Positions 5,439 to 7,237 of a DNA stretch of 7,237 bases are shown here, in pieces. A model generated the notes under the pieces. That model did no database searches, was not told the origin of the DNA, and saw only the letters and a list, made by a program, of their open reading frames with translations. Both the position numbers and the translations under genes were made by a program. Position 1 is the stretch's first letter. Each line of letters starts with the position of its first letter. The stretch comes from Thermoleophilia bacterium (GTDB lineage: Bacteria > Actinomycetota > Thermoleophilia > Gaiellales > SKUG01): NCBI GenBank assembly GCA_007122215.1, contig SKUG01000020.1:1-7237 (forward strand). The letters are read 5' to 3'.

Positions 5439-6467
5439 ATGTATGTGTGGCTACGACGGAAGCCGTCGCGCCAACGGATGTGGCCGGGCATCGCCCTGGC
5501 AGCTTCCCTGGCAGTGATGGCATCGACCGCGGTGGCATCCCCGATCAAGCAGACGATGGGTGATGTTGCGTCGCTGGTCCAGGAGCAGGCCGACCTGCGC
5601 GCCGAGCGCGAGCAGCTCGCGCGGGACGGCGCGAGGCTCGAGGCCGAGCTCGCCGAGTTGCGGGACGAGCACCGGTCCCGGCTCGTCGAGGTGCAGGAGC
5701 GGCTCGTGGCGCTGTACACCAAGGGGCACTCCTCCGCGGTCGCCTCCCTGGTTGTCGACACGCTGGCCGGCGAGGGCGACCTCACGGGCATGGCCGTGGT
5801 GATGTCCCACCTCGAGCGCCATGAGCGCACCCAGCTCGAGGACCTCGCCGAGGTGGTCGAGCGGATGTCCGAGGTCGAGGACGAGATTGCCAGGGGTCTC
5901 GAGCGAGTGGGCGAGCTCGAGGACGAGTGGCAGGACGTGGGTACCCAGCTGCGCGAGGCGCGGGCCGAGCTGGCGCGCATGCGGGTCGAGGCAGCCGAGC
6001 GCGCAGCCGCGGCGCGGGCGAAGGCCGAGCGGTTTGCCCAGCAGCAGGCGGCAGCCCTGCCCGTCCAGCCATCCATCACTCCGGAGGCGGTGGAGCGCGC
6101 CACGGCCGAGCAGCTCGAGGAGCCGCTGGGCGACGAGGGCGATGCCGGGGCAGCCGAGTCGGCTTCAGCGGGTCCTGCCGGGTACACCGAGGTGGGCGTC
6201 GCCTCGTGGTATGGCAGGGGCGATGGCTTTGCCGGCCAGATGACTGCAAGCGGCGAGATCTTCGATCCGACTGCGATGACCGCAGCCCATCCGCACCTGC
6301 CGTTCGGGACGATGGTCACCGTGACCGGGCCGGGCGGGTCGGTGGTGGTTCGGATCAACGATCGCGGCCCCTTCGTGGGCGGCCGGATCATCGACCTCTC
6401 CTGGGCGGCCGGGCGGGCGATCGGCCTGACGAGCCCGGTCGAGGTCACGCTCACCGTCAACGGGTAG
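5439..6467 (+). CDS. Secreted coiled-coil protein with a C-terminal RlpA/DPBB lytic-transglycosylase domain
   Basis: The 342-residue product starts with a basic stretch (RRKPSRQR), then a hydrophobic segment (17-33) and a likely signal-peptidase site AVA|SP after A33. Residues about 41-205 form a charged coiled-coil hairpin; the helices are joined by a region around 'LVALYTKG' (89-96) that resembles the coiled-coil modules of PcsB- and RipC-type cell-wall hydrolases. An Ala/Glu/Pro linker (about 206-250) leads to a double-psi beta-barrel of the RlpA family ending at the C-terminus: ASWYG (255-259), TASGE (269-273) and INDRGPF with D308. E273 and D308 match the acidic residues thought to be catalytic in RlpA-type lytic transglycosylases, so it probably cleaves peptidoglycan glycan strands at or near division sites. 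There is no SPOR domain, unlike proteobacterial RlpA. A start at M14 (5478) is possible, but the promoter lies just upstream of 5439 and favours that ATG. Confidence 0.87.
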   Translation: MYVWLRRKPSRQRMWPGIALAASLAVMASTAVASPIKQTMGDVASLVQEQADLRAEREQLARDGARLEAELAELRDEHRSRLVEVQERLVALYTKGHSSAVASLVVDTLAGEGDLTGMAVVMSHLERHERTQLEDLAEVVERMSEVEDEIARGLERVGELEDEWQDVGTQLREARAELARMRVEAAERAAAARAKAERFAQQQAAALPVQPSITPEAVERATAEQLEEPLGDEGDAGAAESASAGPAGYTEVGVASWYGRGDGFAGQMTASGEIFDPTAMTAAHPHLPFGTMVTVTGPGGSVVVRINDRGPFVGGRIIDLSWAAGRAIGLTSPVEVTLTVNG

Positions 6468-6503
6468 GGCTCCGGCGGCGTCGGGGCGAGGCCATCCTGC
6501 GGC

Positions 6504-6548
6504 AAAAAAATCGGGGCGGAGCGACCTCCCCCGATGTCGCTCCGCCCC
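6504..6548. terminator. Strong 13-bp terminator hairpin, U-tract on the minus strand
   Basis: GGGGCGGAGCGAC (6513-6525) pairs perfectly with GTCGCTCCGCCCC (6536-6548) around a 10-nt loop. An A7 run (6504-6510) on the + strand reads as T7 after the hairpin on the minus strand. That is a textbook intrinsic terminator for a transcript moving leftward. On the + strand the tail is only TCTATCC, so it would stop the RlpA-type mRNA less well, although the stem may still serve both directions. Confidence 0.85.
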
Positions 6549-6710
6549 TCTATCCATGTGGGCCCTGCGGGCTCGGTAATCCGGTACTACGCACCCCACG
6601 CACGTGTTCGGTGGCCTCGCAGAGCTGCTGCTCCTATGTGGTCGTCCCTCCGTGAACGAGGGCAGCTGACAGGTCGTGCCGTGCAAGCCAGCCGGCGTTG
6701 ATCTGTCATG
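6504..6710 (-). ncRNA. Candidate small RNA of about 205 nt
   Basis: A minus-strand promoter (6717-6745) and a minus-strand intrinsic terminator (6504-6548) bracket a stretch with no credible ORF on either strand. In plus coordinates the predicted RNA can form several stems. CTGTCA (6703-6708) pairs with TGACAG (6667-6672). GCAGCT (6662-6667) pairs with AGCTGC (6623-6628) and encloses the CCCTC/GAGGG hairpin (6646-6650 / 6658-6662). A short GCCC/GGGC hairpin (6562-6565 / 6569-6572) precedes the terminator stem. I do not recognise it as tmRNA, SRP RNA, RNase P RNA or a tRNA. 6S-like or 6C-like identity cannot be judged by eye. The ends are estimates from the promoter and the T-tract. Confidence 0.45.
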
Positions 6711-6716
6711 TAACTG

Positions 6717-7237
<521 letters not shown>

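Noticed and set aside
4901..6505. Minus-strand open frame of 534 codons across the divergent spacer and the RlpA-type gene
   Set aside because: It is Ser/Arg-rich low complexity, crosses a strong promoter region and is antisense to the coiled-coil/RlpA gene. There is no domain or ribosome site.

Overview
The window is high-GC chromosomal DNA, apparently from an actinobacterium. The evidence is a DUF2510 membrane protein, a dnaK promoter carrying HspR-type HAIR operators instead of CIRCE, a phosphatidylinositol-phosphate-synthase-like enzyme, GTG start use, and genes that seem to lack leaders. No single gene fixes the class; a deep-branching actinobacterial lineage is a guess. The genes are chromosomal housekeeping or cell-envelope genes. 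I see no transposase, integrase, CRISPR array or tRNA.

Layout, left to right. (1) The 3' part of a TrmA/RlmD-type 23S rRNA (uracil-5-)-methyltransferase gene enters from the left edge on the + strand. It ends stop-to-stop against a minus-strand gene for a divergent uracil-DNA-glycosylase-fold protein. (2) A ~126 bp divergent spacer holds an 8-bp inverted repeat over a possible -10 box. After it comes a + strand DUF2510 protein with about five membrane segments. (3) Converging on that gene is a minus-strand pair transcribed from about 5300 down to 2803. The first encodes a CDP-alcohol phosphatidyltransferase, most like PI-phosphate synthase. The second encodes a 604-residue fusion of a degenerate GT-B glycosyltransferase-like half and an intact PHP phosphoesterase. 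(4) A second divergent spacer has a strong sigma70-type promoter lying almost on the ATG of a secreted coiled-coil/RlpA protein on the + strand. (5) A 442 bp gene-free interval follows. It holds a perfect 13-bp terminator hairpin whose T7 tract serves the minus strand, a plausible minus-strand small RNA of about 205 nt with its own promoter, and the dnaK promoter with one good and one half-conserved HAIR box. (6) The 5' end of dnaK runs off the right edge.

Two parts of the window concern the cell envelope: the phospholipid-head-group enzyme with the GT/PHP fusion, and the coiled-coil lytic-transglycosylase-like protein. The methyltransferase, UDG-like protein and DnaK are RNA, DNA and protein maintenance functions. 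The points most worth following up are the GT/PHP fusion next to the lipid synthase, the unannotated minus-strand RNA between rlpA-like and dnaK, the RlpA domain joined to a PcsB/RipC-like coiled coil, and the UDG-fold protein that lacks the usual catalytic motifs.
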